Source: Haematococcus lacustris (taxonomy: Eukaryota > Chlorophyta > Chlorophyceae > Chlamydomonadales > Haematococcaceae). Taken from it: a stretch of 64,000 bases of DNA. Position 1 is the stretch's first letter. Each line of letters starts with the position of its first letter. The translations under genes were made by a program, and so were the position numbers. Below, in pieces: positions 26,101 to 37,978 of this stretch. The notes below the pieces were generated by a model that saw only the letters and a list, made by a program, of their open reading frames with translations, made no database searches and was not told where the DNA came from. The stretch spans positions 4,035,964 through 4,099,963 of the forward strand of contig JASKMD010000029.1 of the NCBI GenBank assembly GCA_030144725.1, read 5' to 3'.

Positions 26101-28952
26101 GTGGTAGTGGTTGCGGTTGTTGCGTGCAGGAGAGGGGGGTCTGTCACGCACCTCCCAGTACCTGCGCTACCTGATGGCCAACCTGGAGGAGCTGCGCAGC
26201 ATCAAGGAGTACCGAACACGTGGGTGGCGCTAACAGGGGCTACGAGAACAGCGCTGGGTCAGCAATGCCATGTATGGCGGCTGCTGCCGCTGCCGCTGCT
26301 GCTGCCGCTGCCGCTGCTGCCACCGCCGCCGCGACCGCTGCTGCTGCTGCTGCTTGCGATGACACCCCTTCCGTCCCACTCAGGAAAACCACCCCTGGTG
26401 GTGATGACCCTCATGCTCCCTGCCAGTGCAAAGCTACTGACTGCTTGTCCGCCTGCCTCCCTGCCTGCCTGCCTGCCTGCCTGCATGCATGCATGCAGCC
26501 ACCATGATGCGCCACGCCTGCGCCATCTTGATACATGTGTTCGCGGTGGTCCTGGCGCCCTACTTCGTTCACAGTGTGAGGGCCGGCAACAGCAGGGCCA
26601 GCGCCTGGCACGCCTGAGGCACCTGACCCAGGGGCAGGGTCCACCCACCCACCCCTCAGTGGGTAGCATCACACTACTAGTGGGCAGGACTGACCGGGGT
26701 TAGGGTCAGTGGCCAGTGGTCAGTGGTCAGTGGTCAGTGGTCAGTGGTCAGTGGTCAGTGGTCAGTGGTCAGTGGTCAGTGGTCAGTGGTCAGTGGTCAG
26801 TGGTCAGTGGTCAGTGGTCAGTGGTCAGTGGTCAGTGGTCAGTGGTCAGTGGTCAGTGGTCAGTGGTCAGTGGTCTTTGGTCAATGGTCAGTGGTCAGTG
26901 GTCATGTCATGTCATGTCATGTCATACTAGTGGGCAGGACTGACCCACTGCACGCAAGCTTGACCCTGGCCTGCACCCATACGCCATCCCTGCCTTCCAC
27001 ACCCGCACCACAACTGCCCAAGTCACCTGCACTGGCTCCACATGGGCCCACCTGTCCACACCAAGTGTGCCTTGTGTTAATCAACCCTGTCATGTGCACA
27101 CACAATGCACATAGCACCCAGCATTGCTTACCAGCAGCCTAGCACCCTATTGCCTGGGCATCACTGCTGGTATTACTGGCCCCATCGTGTTTCTCAGTGT
27201 GTGTTGTCCATGTCATGTCATGTCATGTCATGTCATGTCATAAGCGTTGTATCTGACATTGCAGCCATCACCATGCCTGCCAAGCAGCTTCCAAGTGCTT
27301 GTCTTGACCTGCAGTGTGCCGACAGTGAGGCAGAGAACTGTGTCGCGGGCTATGCCAGCGCTAGCGTGTACGTCTTGATATGCATGCTGCTGCTGCATGT
27401 GCAGCAAGACCTGGTGAGAGTAGGGCAGGTAGCTGGCGACAGTGTGGGTGGTGGTGTGAGGGTCAGGAGGCTGCTGTTGCTGAGGCTAATGACCATTCAT
27501 GCAATGTGCGGCGCCCTGTCTGCCAGAGCTGAGAGCTGTGAGATGGTGAGCAAACCTGGCATGACCCTGACCCAGGAGAACTGCTTGGACGAGAGTGGGC
27601 TGGATGATGCCTTCTTCACCTCAGTGGATGAGCTGGACGAGCTGGCAGGTGCTGAAGCATAGGGACACCGCCACGGGCCCTAGATCAGCCCACCGCACCA
27701 CAGTAGCTTCCAGTGGGATGCTGTCAGGGCTCCAGGGTCCTCATCGCTGAGGTTGTGAGTCAGGCCATCCATGCGCTGTAGATCTCCCAGCGCGAACCTC
27801 TCTGCCTGCGTATGTCCCGGGTCAGGCCAGGCCAGCGGCTCATAGTATGCACCACATCTGTAGTGCCTGCAGGTATGTACAACAAGGCGAGGGAACACGT
27901 CATCTGGCACAACCCGTGCAGATGCGGTGCCCTGGCCGCTGAGGATTTTAACTGAGTACTGAGCCAGCCGCCTGATGTTCCACAGTAGCCCACAGTAGCT
28001 TGATGTGTGCCGCAGCGGCTGCCGGGTCTAGGGTGTGGGGTGTTGGGCACCCCTGGGACCCTGCCTGGTGCCCCCTGCCTGGCCGCCTCACCTCACCCCG
28101 GACACTGACCGCCGCAGGTGAACCTATGCTGCAGAGCGCCCGCAGCAGCTGCTCTGACATGTCGCGGCTGGTGCGGGCGGGGTCGCCCCTGGGGCCTGGG
28201 CTGTCTCAAGACGTCACGGGCCTGGGGCTGGAGCACTCCACCCACCCCGCCATCTTCCACGCATATGGCGACATGGGTCATGACAATCACGGCATGAGGT
28301 GGGTGCTGAGCGCCCCCTCTAGGGGGACCGGTGGGCTGTTGGGCTGGTGGGGCGCTTGATGGCACCCAGGTGGTGCCCAGGATGGACACGGTACTGCTGC
28401 TGCTGCTAGTGTGGAATTGCCGCCGCTGCCGCCGCTGATGTGGGGCTGCCACACACCGCCACACATGCCACTGCTGCGTCCTGTCTCTGGTGTCTCGACC
28501 AGTGTGACAAGGCTGACCGAGTAGTCGAGTGGAGCATGCTTAAGGGGCTTGCTTGGCATTGCCAGCTATTACCGTGGTGGACGGCCCACCGTCGCCTCAT
28601 AGCCGCCGTCGCCCTGCATTTAATGGTGTTGACGTGCAGGCCCTCCGGACCGCGCTCGAGCAAGCAGATGCACTCCGCAATGGTCAGAGAGGAGGCCGAC
28701 GAAGAGAAGACCACATTACTCAAGGGTTTTTCGCGCCGCGGCAGCCACGAACCGCATCAACTGCACCAGGTTGCCAACGGAAGCAGTTGCGGGTCCCTGA
28801 GAGCGGCTGGCGGCATGCAAGGGGCTGCCCCGGCATCTCCCGTCCGCGCGCTCTCAACGCTCGGCCTTCGCGAAGAGTCCAGCGGCAGGCTCTGCAGCGG
28901 GTCCGGTACAGTGGGAGTCGGTAGCCAGGCGCGCTGCGGCAGCCCCGGGTGA
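22287..28952 (+). CDS. conserved four-helix membrane protein, bestrophin-like topology
   Basis: Twelve exons: 22287-22418, 22947-23036, 23512-23597, 24206-24307, 25057-25186, 25495-25618, 26130-26219, 26499-26575, 27315-27413, 27576-27648, 28118-28298, 28640-28952. They sum to 1497 nt (498 aa) with consistent phases. Likely membrane helices are AVLYLFNLHTCIVLMVSWVS, FSMVSTGTVFPLTFTLAQ, ACAILIHVFAVVLAPYFVHS and ASVYVLICMLLLHVQ. The second is followed by AFTRRERATALIASIKASAV and HRDW; the last by ENCLDESGLDD. Two early and two late helices and an acidic motif after the last recall bestrophin anion channels, but I cannot show homology. The C-terminal 140 residues are Ser/Gly-rich and basic, probably cytosolic and disordered. 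An alternative end is the stop at 27660-27662 if the last two introns are not removed. Confidence 0.75.
22530..22690 (+). repeat. dispersed repeat, 'HAFAWYLLPAGPMREVL' type
   Basis: The first intron of the membrane-protein gene holds an open stretch EVGEFLNSDTTPSLVKG then PYHAFAWYLLPAGPMREVLV. A relative lies at 18145-18290 (AFAWCLLPAGPMREVL) and a DNA-level relative at 2575-2705. I cannot identify the parent element. Confidence 0.45.
23059..23154. repeat. (CAG)n(CAC)n microsatellite in an intron
   Basis: About 20 CAG units are followed by about 10 CAC units, just after exon 2 of the membrane-protein gene. Confidence 0.95.
26703..26927. repeat. (GTCAGTG)n heptamer array and (ATGTC)n
   Basis: About 27 units of a 7-bp repeat follow the sequence GGGGTTAGGG in intron 8 of the membrane-protein gene. 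They end in four ATGTC pentamers; the CATGT pentamer reappears at 27207-27241. Confidence 0.93.
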
Positions 28953-29483
28953 GCAGGTCGCCCGACTCCTCTTCGTCCTCTAGAACTGAAACCCACTGTA
29001 GGGGGCGTGGCAGAGGCTTCTACGAGTACTCTTATTGACCAGGGTTGCATGTTCAACGGCCGCGGGTGCGCTACCCAAACGGAAAGAACCAGTGAGCAGC
29101 TTAGGCGCGTTTCAGCTGCTATGAACTTGTTAGATGTGTGGTCAGAATGCTGATTGTTTGACTCAGGCTCAGGACAACTGAAAGGAAACCGGCTCCTGGT
29201 AAAATGATGGCTCTTCCCTGCACGAAACAATGCACCACAATGTAGGCAAACCACACGCCAACCTTGGCAACATCTCAAAGAAAGTAGGCAATAAGACACT
29301 ATGTAGGCCATGCTCAGATCGAAAACCGGCTGTGCCACAGACGCAGTTGGCAGGTGTGCTTGGGAAAGTAGCCCGTCACGGCCTGTGTCGTGCACCTTAC
29401 AACGTGTTTCGTGCTGATAGGTGATGTCCCTCAGCTGTGGCAGCTCCCACTGACCGGGGGTGATACAATCATTCATTGTGTAG
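28953..29483. other. intergenic, no gene seen
   Basis: The stretch after the membrane-protein stop codon. A weak relative of the 1456-1502 repeat lies at about 29175-29215. Nothing else is supported. Confidence 0.5.
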
Positions 29484-30043
29484 CCCCCGCCCCCGCCCCC
29501 GCCCCCGCCCCCGCCCCCGCCCCCGCCCCCGCCCCCGCCCCCGCCCCCGCCCCCGCCCCCGCCCCCGCCCCCGCCCCCGCCCCCGCCCCCGCCCCCGCCC
29601 CCGCCCCCGCCCCCGCCCCCGCCCCCGCCCCCGCCCCCGCCCCCGCCCCCGCCCCCGCCCCCGCCCCCGCCCCCGCCCCCGCCCCCGCCCCCGCCCCCGC
29701 CCCCGCCCCCGCCCCCGCCCCCGCCCCCGCCCCCGCCCCCGCCCCCGCCCCCGCCCCCGCCCCCGCCCCCGCCCCCGCCCCCGCCCCCGCCCCCGCCCCC
29801 GCCCCCGCCCCCGCCCCCGCCCCCGCCCCCGCCCCCGCCCCCGCCCCCGCCCCCGCCCCCGCCCCCGCCCCCGCCCCCGCCCCCGCCCCCGCCCCCGCCC
29901 CCGCCCCCGCCCCCGCCCCCGCCCCCGCCCCCGCCCCCGCCCCCGCCCCCGCCCCCGCCCCCGCCCCCGCCCCCGCCCCCGCCCCCGCCCCCGCCCCCGC
30001 CCCCGCCCCCGCCCCCGCCCCCGCCCCGCCCCGCCCCGCCCCG
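29484..30043. repeat. (CCCCCG)n satellite, about 90 units
   Basis: A perfect hexamer ends in four CCCCG pentamers. It is followed by G-rich then C/T-rich strand-asymmetric DNA to about 30300. The long AP/RP open frames are artefacts. Confidence 0.97.
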
Positions 30044-31058
30044 CTCAGGTTCTTCGTCGCATGTAGGAGTGGAAGGGGGTGGGAGGGGGTAAAAAGGCAG
30101 TGCCGGGGGTGGGAGGGCAGTAAGGGGGCCGGGAAAGGGGGTGGAGGGCGGAGCCCTGGCTGAGAGGGGATGGGAGGAAGTGGGAGGGCTATGTCTGGGA
30201 GGGGGAGGGGGAGCGCTCCCCCTCCCCCTCTATCACCCTCCCCCTCCCCCTCCTCTCCCCCTCCCCCTCTATCCCCCTCCCCCTCTATTCTATCACTCGC
30301 CCAACGATGGTCCTCCAACACCGCCTGCACCAATGAAAGGCTCGCGGAGCGAGCCTGGCGGGCTGAAATGTGATTGTGCTTCCTGCTCGATAGCAGGCGC
30401 AGTTTAGTCACTAAGGCCGCTACATACCACTAGAACAATCGATAGTGAGCAGCTGAGGTGTGTCCGCGATCGCTTGCGCCGGCATGGCCTCACTCGCAAG
30501 AGTTCACTCGCCGCTTGCGCAGCTGCTGATGTGATAAACGATGTCGTAATCTGCTCAGTATTGAGAGAGTACTTACATGAAGATTACCACCCCCATGTTG
30601 GGGCCTCCTGACTTCACGGCGGTATTTTGGTGCCACCCCGCTGTTCCGCTGGTGGGACGCTAGCATGGGGCGAAGCAGCAGTAGCAGCAACACTCAACAG
30701 TTACCCCAACAACTGGCAGGAGCAGCGCTGCCCCCGCCCATAGTATGGGCCATACCCAGCATGTCGTTCGATGTGTCGGATATTTCAGGAATAGTCTAGG
30801 GGTGTCCTCAGCGATTAGGACAATGCGTATGACAGCAAACACACACCCCTCGGTAGTACTAACATCGACATCGTCGTTCAGATGTCAGATCCGCAACCCG
30901 GCTCCGCATCGGTGTGACCGCCGGGGTGATTGAAAACTTCGATATGAGGCGAAAGCACGCTCAAGTTATCTACAACACCAGGAAGTCCAGACCAGTCGGA
31001 CTACCCTGGTGACCCGGAGTGCTGAACGACCGCGATCCAGGCGGCTCGAGCTGTGAAG
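30044..31058. other. pherophorin upstream region
   Basis: It contains polypurine/polypyrimidine DNA at 30060-30300 and a dispersed-repeat piece at 30545-30610 matching 2595-2660. No gene is recognised. The last few hundred bases are presumably the pherophorin promoter. Confidence 0.5.
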
Positions 31059-34000
31059 ATGCGCTCTACCTTCTTGCTGTGGGCTACAATAGCAGCCAGC
31101 TTGTCGGCTCTTGCCAACGCGTGAGTGTCGTTTTGTAACGAAGTCGGAACCAGTTTTGCAAACCGTCAGTATTCTACCATCAGAACCGGCAGCCTCGTCG
31201 CTTAAAATATGCTCACGCGCAGCCCAGAGCTATCGTACACGAGCTGCAAGCAAATGATTGTCGCCTGTCATGCAAAGCATTATCCACAGCCCTTTGTTGC
31301 TGTATCTTTCTTCGCTGTCGTGCAGGGCCTTCCCATGGTGCTCTTGCGTCGATTACGCGCTCAGCAGCTCGCCGTTTTCACTGGCACTGTACGATACGAC
31401 ATCCGTTCCGGGCAGGCTTAGCGCAACCTTCATCGTCAACCTCAGAGGGCTCAGCCCGCCCAGGCCCTCCACTTGCTACAACATCTTGCAAGACAACGGA
31501 GTGGAGAAGATTGAGATCGCATCAAGTGAGCCTGCTTTGGCAACCCGCACCCCAAACTCTTGGCACCTTCCCTACACCTCCATGCTGTATCTGTTTGCCC
31601 TGTTTATTGCATCTGTTTGCCCTTTACTGCTGCAGGCCTCTCCTGCCTGAGGCTAGTCACGGTTCAGATCAACGGCTTGCCTTCCTCAGCTTCTGGCATT
31701 GACATGCCAGCCAACTTCAGGCAAACAGCAAACATCAAGGCAAAGTTTGTTCCGTCCTTGGAAAGTGACAGCGCTGACGGTACTCTGATCACCGTCATTG
31801 GCACAGGGGTCTGCAGCACCTGGTCTACCCTATTCGGTGGAGCTGCACCTGGCTCGTTCAGCTTCTCCTTCTTCAATTGGGGCACCGGCACCCGCTGCTG
31901 CCCAACTGGGACACAGCGCTTGTCGCCACCACCTCCCTCTCCTTCCCCTCCTCCTCCATCCCCTCCCCCACCCCCCCCGCCCTCTCCCCCACCACCACCA
32001 CCACCTTCTCCACCACCACCACCACCACCCTCTCCCAAGCCGCCTCCCCCCTCCCCCCCTCCCCCTCCCCCGCCCTCACCTCCCCCTCCTCCTCCTCCTT
32101 CCCCTCCTCCCCCTCCTCCTCCATCACCCCCCCCTCCTCCACCTCCCTCCCCTCCACCCCCTCCCCCTCCCTCTCCCCCTCCGCCACCTCCTCCCTCCCC
32201 ACCCCCTCCTTCTCCTCCTCCACCATCCCCCCCTCCGCCATCCCCCCCTCCTCCTTCCCCTCCCCCCCCACCCCCCCCTTCTCCTCCCCCTCCTCCCCCC
32301 CCTTCTCCTCCACCACCATCTCCCCCCCCGCCATCCCCCCCTCCGCCTTCCCCTCCACCACCACCACCTCCTTCCCCTCCTCCTCCCCCTCCCCCTCCCC
32401 CCCCCTCCCCCCCTCCCCCTCCCCCCCCCTCTCCCCCTCCCCCCCCTCCTCCCTCCCCTCCCCCCCCACCCCCCCCTTCTCCTCCCCCTCCTCCCCCCCC
32501 TTCTCCTCCTCCGCCAGGCCCCCCTCCGCCATCCCCCCCTCCGCCTTCCCCTCCACCACCACCACCTCCTTCCCCTCCTCCTCCCCCTCCCCCTCCCCCC
32601 CCCTCCCCTCCTCCCCCTCCCCCTCCCTCTCCCCCCCCTCCTCCCCCTCCCTCCCCTCCTCCTCCGCCCCCTCCTTCGCCCCCTCCCCCTCCTCCTCCTC
32701 TTCCTCCATCTCCTCTTCCACCCCCACCACCATCCCCCGCTCCCCCTCCCCCCCCTCCCCCTCCCCCCCCTCCTCCTCCTCCCCCTCCCCCCTCCCCCCC
32801 TCCCCCCTCCCCCCCTCCTCCCCCTCCGCCCTCCCCTCCTCCTCCTCCTCCCCCTTCCCCCCCTCCCCCCCCTCCTCCTTCTCCACCCCCTCCACCTCCA
32901 CCGCCTCCTCCTTCCCCACCACCACCATCACCCCCTCCCCCTCCTCCCCCCTCCCCCCCTCCCCCTCCCCCCCCGCCTCCACCATCCCCTCCTCCTCCCC
33001 CACCACCCTCACCACCTCCACCGCCTCCTCCTTCCCCACCACCACCATCACCCCCTCCCCCTCCTCCCCCCTCCCCCCCTCCCCCTCCCCCCCCGCCTCC
33101 ACCATCCCCTCCTCCTCCCCCACCACCCTCACCACCTCCACCTCCTCCTCCTTCCCCACCACCACCATCACCCCCTCCCCCTCCTCCCCCCTCTCCCCCT
33201 CCCCCTCCCCCCCCGCCTCCACCATCCCCTCCTCCTCCCCCACCACCCTCACCACCTCCACCTCCTCCTCCTTCCCCACCACCACCATCACCCCCTCCCC
33301 CTCCTCCCCCCTCCCCCCCTCCCCCTCCCCCCCCGCCTCCACCATCCCCTCCTCCACCCCCTCCACCATCCCCTCCTCCACCCCCTCCACCAAAGCCCCC
33401 CCCGCCCCCCCCCCCCTCCCCCTCCTTCCCCTCCTCCCCCTCCCCCCCCTTCCCCTCCTCCCCCACCCATCCAGCTGGCTGCCCCTCCACCACCAGATGG
33501 TGGGCCACTGTTCCCCTTCTCCTCCTGCCAGCGCTCTCAATTTGACACCCCCTATAACTTCTCCCTGATCGACATCACGGACACGCCCACCACCCAGATC
33601 GTCACCGGCATGTTCTCAGTGGTGGGCTGTGACATCAGCAGCCCCTGCTGCGACATGGACCTGCGGAAGCTTGCGCTACACGTTGGTGAGAGGGCTGTCC
33701 ACCACCACCACCACCACCACCTGCTCGCAGCCATGGTGACATTGGCACACACATACATACACACACTCATCCCAAGTGGTAAGCATCCCATGACAGCAAA
33801 GCCAGGGGACAGCCTCCCAGCCTGCTGCTCAGCCCCCCCCCAGGCTGCCCCCTCCCTCCCCCTGATCCACCCCTCCTCGTCGCCTGGTCGCCCCTGTGCA
33901 GGGGACTTGTGCCGCCCCGCTGTGGTGGGCGCAACCGTGGGGGGTGTGTCCACTTCCTGGGTGTGGCAGAGCTTTGGACCCGGCAGGCTGGTGTTCAGGC

Positions 34001-34167
34001 TGACCAACCTGGGTCTGGACTTCAACACGGCGGACGGCGTGGAGGTCACCCTCACCCTGGCCAGCAGCAGCGCCTGCCCCACCTGGGAAATCTTCTCACT
34101 TGACCAGTTTGCCATCTATAACAGCAACCTGAGGTGCTGCCCCACCGGGACGCTGTCCCTGCCATAG
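31059..34167 (+). CDS. pherophorin (extracellular matrix hydroxyproline-rich glycoprotein), frame break in hinge
   Basis: Exons 31059-31120, 31326-31525, 31636-33685 and 33902-34167 have consistent phases. [21 protein letters not shown] is a signal peptide. The first pherophorin domain starts [20 protein letters not shown], continues [17 protein letters not shown] and [20 protein letters not shown], and ends [12 protein letters not shown] roughly 520-residue SPPPPPPP hinge follows (31920-33475), then a second domain ([20 protein letters not shown] ... [12 protein letters not shown]). Each domain ends RCCPTGT. The frame changes between the domains inside homopolymers at 33396-33416; reading the second domain's frame back from there restores the SPPPPPPP period, so one indel explains it. 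Either this is an assembly error or the allele is truncated. Pherophorins are secreted wall proteins of volvocine algae. Confidence 0.9.
31920..33475 (+). repeat. pherophorin hinge repeat with a 120-bp higher-order unit
   Basis: The coding repeat is Ser-(Pro)n. From about 32885 to 33365 a 120-bp unit recurs four times nearly identically (each contains CCACCACCATCACCCCCTCC), so recent unequal exchange lengthened the hinge. Confidence 0.9.
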
Positions 34168-36024
34168 GGGCCAGGCAGGCAGGCAGGCAGACATGCAGGC
34201 ATGTAGAGCAGGCGGGTAGAGCAGGAGCGGAGACCGCAGCGCCTGATGGTGTACGACGCTGCGGCTCCTTAGAAGTGTGACCTTCCCAAATCAATGTGCC
34301 CTCAACACAGATGATGCAAGGGGGCAGCTATTCCCACCAGGTTCACGATGTTGCAGCTCCCTAGGGGTGTGAGTTGCAAACCAGCTGCACCGCAGTGTGC
34401 ACTGTAGACGGTTGTGACGGGGGTTAGTAGGCAGGAAGCGTAGATCAGGTAATGAGCTCAGCTCAGTTTGGGCTGCAGCGGCAATGCTTGCATAAATGGG
34501 GCAGTGGGCCGCACTCCTCCAGCCAGCGGCTCCGGCCTTCCTTTGGCACCCCAGGTGTGCATGTGTGCAACTGCATCGCAAGCTAGCGCCATGTCGTGAC
34601 TTGATGACTGTTACCTACACCGCACTAGAGCTACCGTAATGGGCCAGCAACCTACCCTGCCTTCATGCACCGGGTGCCTGTGAACGGACCTGGATCACGG
34701 ACCACTCCATAAATACACTACAACACTGTAGCGCTATGAAGCAGGTACTAACTAAATGCACGTCGCATGCAAGGCCGCAAGGCTGTGTTCGAGGTACTGG
34801 GGTTTGACTGGACTTGTAGACAGCTGTGAGAGTGTGGAAGAGGAATGTAGCGTGAGGCTACAACGGTCAGTAGTGTTTAAATGTGTTTGGAACAGACTCG
34901 GTCTGCCTGGGAGTAAAACGAAACCTCGAACCATCTCCACTTCAAATCCCACACATGCACGAGGAGATCCAGATCTGCACTACTGCATGGGCATGCTACA
35001 AGTCAGACCCTCCCAACTCTGATAAAAGCTTTTGCACAACCATGTCATGGACATTCCGGCGCCGGGAACTGTGCGATTGGCGTAACACCGTGCGGCATGC
35101 GATGAACGCTTAGTCTGCTATACGCCCGTAATGCCAGGAACCCCGTAAACGAAAAAAGTGCGCCCACCAATCAGCCGGTGGCTCTCACGACATCGCGCAG
35201 CGCAAGTGCATTGTGAAGGGGCTTCGCAATGACGTGGTGGTCTCCTGACGCTGTAAGGGCAAGTACAGCCGGCGGTACAGATTTCTCCCGGCTCAATGAA
35301 CCCGACGTTGTTTCCTTTGCGTAGGCGCGCACCTAGTCCTCTTTCTGCGGGGTCAAAGGTCCCAAATGGTCCTTCAGCTCATAATTTCTTCTCAGCTCGG
35401 GGTAAGGACGGACATATGTTGACAGTACAGCTTGCTTTGTTGCTTGTAAGCCCTAGGTTGTGTGAAGCAGAATGACCCGCTCTTGCTGCCGCTGTCAATG
35501 TAGAAAATGCTTGACCATGGTTGACTGTTGTTGCAGGAGCCCTCTTACCCAATCTCAGCTGCCACCACCACCACCACTACCACCACTTCCTAGCCTACCA
35601 CCACCACCCAGCCCAGCCCAGCCTTCCTACCTCTCCCCTCTCCCTCCCCTCTGATAGTGCAGCCCTCTCCCTACCCAGCAGCCAAGATCAAGCCCCCTCA
35701 CCCTTCACCAACCTGCTGGTAAGTTACTTGAATGCAACATCGCTTGGCCCTACCCTGCCATGCACCATGCACCATATCCAGCACCATATCCTCCCAACAC
35801 CATTGTCATCCAGCACCATATCCTCCCAACACCATTGTCATCCAGCACCATATCCTCCCAACACCATATCCAGCACCATAACCAGCACCATATCCTGCCA
35901 ACACCATTGTTGGCAATTGTTGCATGAGCCCGCTTACCAAATCTCAGCCACCACCACCATCGCCACCACCTCCTAGCCTCTCTCCACCTACCCCCCCCCT
36001 CATCTCACTTCAGCCAGCCACCCT
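34168..36024. other. intergenic, repeat-rich, no gene
   Basis: This is the pherophorin 3' flank and then unrecognised DNA. A roughly 60-bp block near 35533-35600 recurs at 35918-35985. Between them (35755-35915) are tandem pieces of CACCATATCCTCCCAACACC. Confidence 0.6.
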
Positions 36025-36387
36025 ATGGGTGCTCTCAGCAAACGCGCCAAGGCCAGCAGGGCTTATGGGGCTCAAGGACAGCTGCAGCAGCAGCTACATG
36101 CAGCAACGGCTCAGCAGCAACAAATACTCATGTCAGCAGCTGCTGCCACACAGGCAGAACTTGAAGAGGCCAGATCCCAGCTTCTCTCATGCCAAGATGT
36201 CAACATGCGCACCGCCACCGACCTGCAAATGTGCCAAGAGCTATTGCACCAGTCTCAGCAAGCGCTGCAGCAGTCTGAGAACGAAGTGCTAGCCATGCAA
36301 GTGTCTTTGCACCGCAGTGAAGCAGAATCTGCAGCTGCAAAAGAAGAGCTGGCAGCATGCATGAGTAAGGTCACAAGCATGGGGTGA
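36025..36387 (+). pseudogene. coiled-coil repeat-family ORF, truncated
   Basis: MGALSKRAKASRAYGAQ begins a Gln/Ala-rich coiled coil (QAELEEARSQLLSCQDVNMR, SENEVLAMQVSLHRSEAES) that stops after MSKVTSMG. A shifted frame continues VKQHIEQRTKAA, duplicated in tandem (36386-36453), so the true ORF was longer and broke by a frameshift. This looks like a repeat-encoded protein; its function is unknown to me. Confidence 0.4.
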
Positions 36388-36453
36388 AGCAGCACATTGA
36401 GCAGCGTACCAAAGCAGCGGGTGAAGCAGCACATTGAGCAGCGTACCAAAGCA

Positions 36454-37043
36454 GCTCTTTCCTCAGGCTCAGGGGGTGTTGCCTAAGGTCACCCTCCCTT
36501 TTAGTAGTTATGTGATGCCTGGTGCTTGCTTGTGTAGCTTGGTCAAGCTATGGCAGCCATGTGCCATATTGTGCCATATTGTGTTGAGCCATGAGGTGGT
36601 GCGATGTGGTGGCACGGCGGGGGAGTGCAGTTGGACGTTGCAGATGCCTGGGAAGGGTGCTTGCAGTCCTGCTAGCTGTTAGCCATCTATTGTACCCAAC
36701 CAATGTGATATGCACGTCGTGGCATGCATGACACTAATTGTCGTTAAAGCAAAGGCTCCTGCATGTTTACACATCCTTGGCTGCCCCCGCCTCCACTCCC
36801 TCTAACCATGCTAGTACAGGGACGAGGGCAAGGGGTTTGGCAGTGGCACCTGGGCCATGGCATCTTGGTAGAGGCAGCGCATGCAAGTGGTCAACGTGGA
36901 TGTGAAAAGTGGTGTTGCCAGGGGGCTTTGCTATGGAGTGTAGAGGCCTTGCCTTGCCATAGGGTGCGAGTCGGGCCAGGTGGGAGGGCATGGTGGGCGA
37001 GGGAGTGCATTTGGTATTAGCACCGTGGACCGAACCACATGTC
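36454..37043. other. no gene seen
   Basis: This is DNA between the coiled-coil remnant and hAT 3; it ends with the left target duplication CACATGTC at 37036-37043. Confidence 0.5.
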
Positions 37044-37157
37044 TAGGGAGCGACCGGCCCGACTATAATTATATTTATAGTTTTATATGGCTTGAGCACT
37101 TTTATAGTTTTTATAGGTCCTCGAATCTTGCATCCGCTTCCACCGCCGACCAGCGCA

Positions 37158-37508
37158 ATGGCTGCGCCTAGCCCCGATGACCCCAATGCGCTAGGGTCGG
37201 ATGGTCTGCCCAAGTTTGCCCATACCACCACGCAAACCTTTGGAGGAAAGAAAAGCACCGTCGCTCAGGTGTACAACCAGCTCAAAGGCTGCACTGTGCG
37301 GGCCAACTACGTTGTCCGAATCAGCCTAACAAGGAAGCTGGTCGTCATCGCATGTCTCTTGTGCAACAAAGAGCTCGGCATCATCAACCCCACCGACTCC
37401 CAATGCAAACATGACGAGCACTGTGCGATGCGTGCTCGTCCGCACAGCCCGCCAACCCCCAAAGCCACCCAGGGCACTTCAGGCAAGCAACCTCAGCCAA
37501 ACTACTGA
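37158..37508 (+). pseudogene. hAT 3 N-terminal ORF with BED-like zinc finger
   Basis: MAAPSPDDPNALGSDGLPKF starts the ORF. The finger region is VIACLLCNKELGIIN with CKHDEHC. The downstream stretch 37560-37690 (MVMFVASAAVTFACLDNPFL) resembles the helix after the finger in hAT transposases but lies behind a stop at 37506-37508. Confidence 0.55.
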
Positions 37509-37781
37509 TGTCCAGTCAAAGCTAATCTTCCCTGTTAAGCAACTATGCATGTCATGCCGCAGCCAAGCGCAAGGGGGCACCCATGGAGCAAAATGACGTT
37601 GCCAAGAAGATGGTTATGTTTGTGGCAAGCGCGGCTGTCACCTTCGCATGCCTTGACAACCCGTTCCTTAGAGCGGTCTTTGCCTCATTCGATGCTTTTC
37701 ACCACAGGCCTAAGAGATGCTTATGGAGAGCTACGCCGAGTCGTGGGAGCTGAGTTGGATGAGATGCTCCAGGTGCGCAAG

Positions 37782-37978
37782 CCTTGCCCACCCCCTTCCC
37801 AGCCATGCCTACCCCCTCCCAGCCATGCCCACCCCCTCCCAGCCATGCTCACCCCCTCCCAGCCATGCCCACCCCCTCCCAGCCATGCCCACCCCCTCCC
37901 AGCCATGCCCACCCCCTCCCAGCCATGCTCACCCCCTCCCAGCCATGCCCACCCCCTCCCAGCCATGCTCACCCCCTT
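37782..37978. repeat. 20-bp minisatellite in hAT 3
   Basis: About ten units of AGCCATGCCCACCCCCTCCC with T/C variants. Confidence 0.95.

Noticed and set aside
27680..27910. Minus-strand ORF with CRHYRCGAYYEPLAWPD
   Set aside because: Protein-like composition, but it lies within an intron of the plus-strand membrane gene and has no family, start or partner exon I can support.
29390..30411. Long AP, RP and GA repeat frames
   Set aside because: Artefact of the CCCCCG hexamer.
31664..33540. 600-residue Gly/Glu-rich minus-strand frames
   Set aside because: Antisense of the pherophorin hinge.
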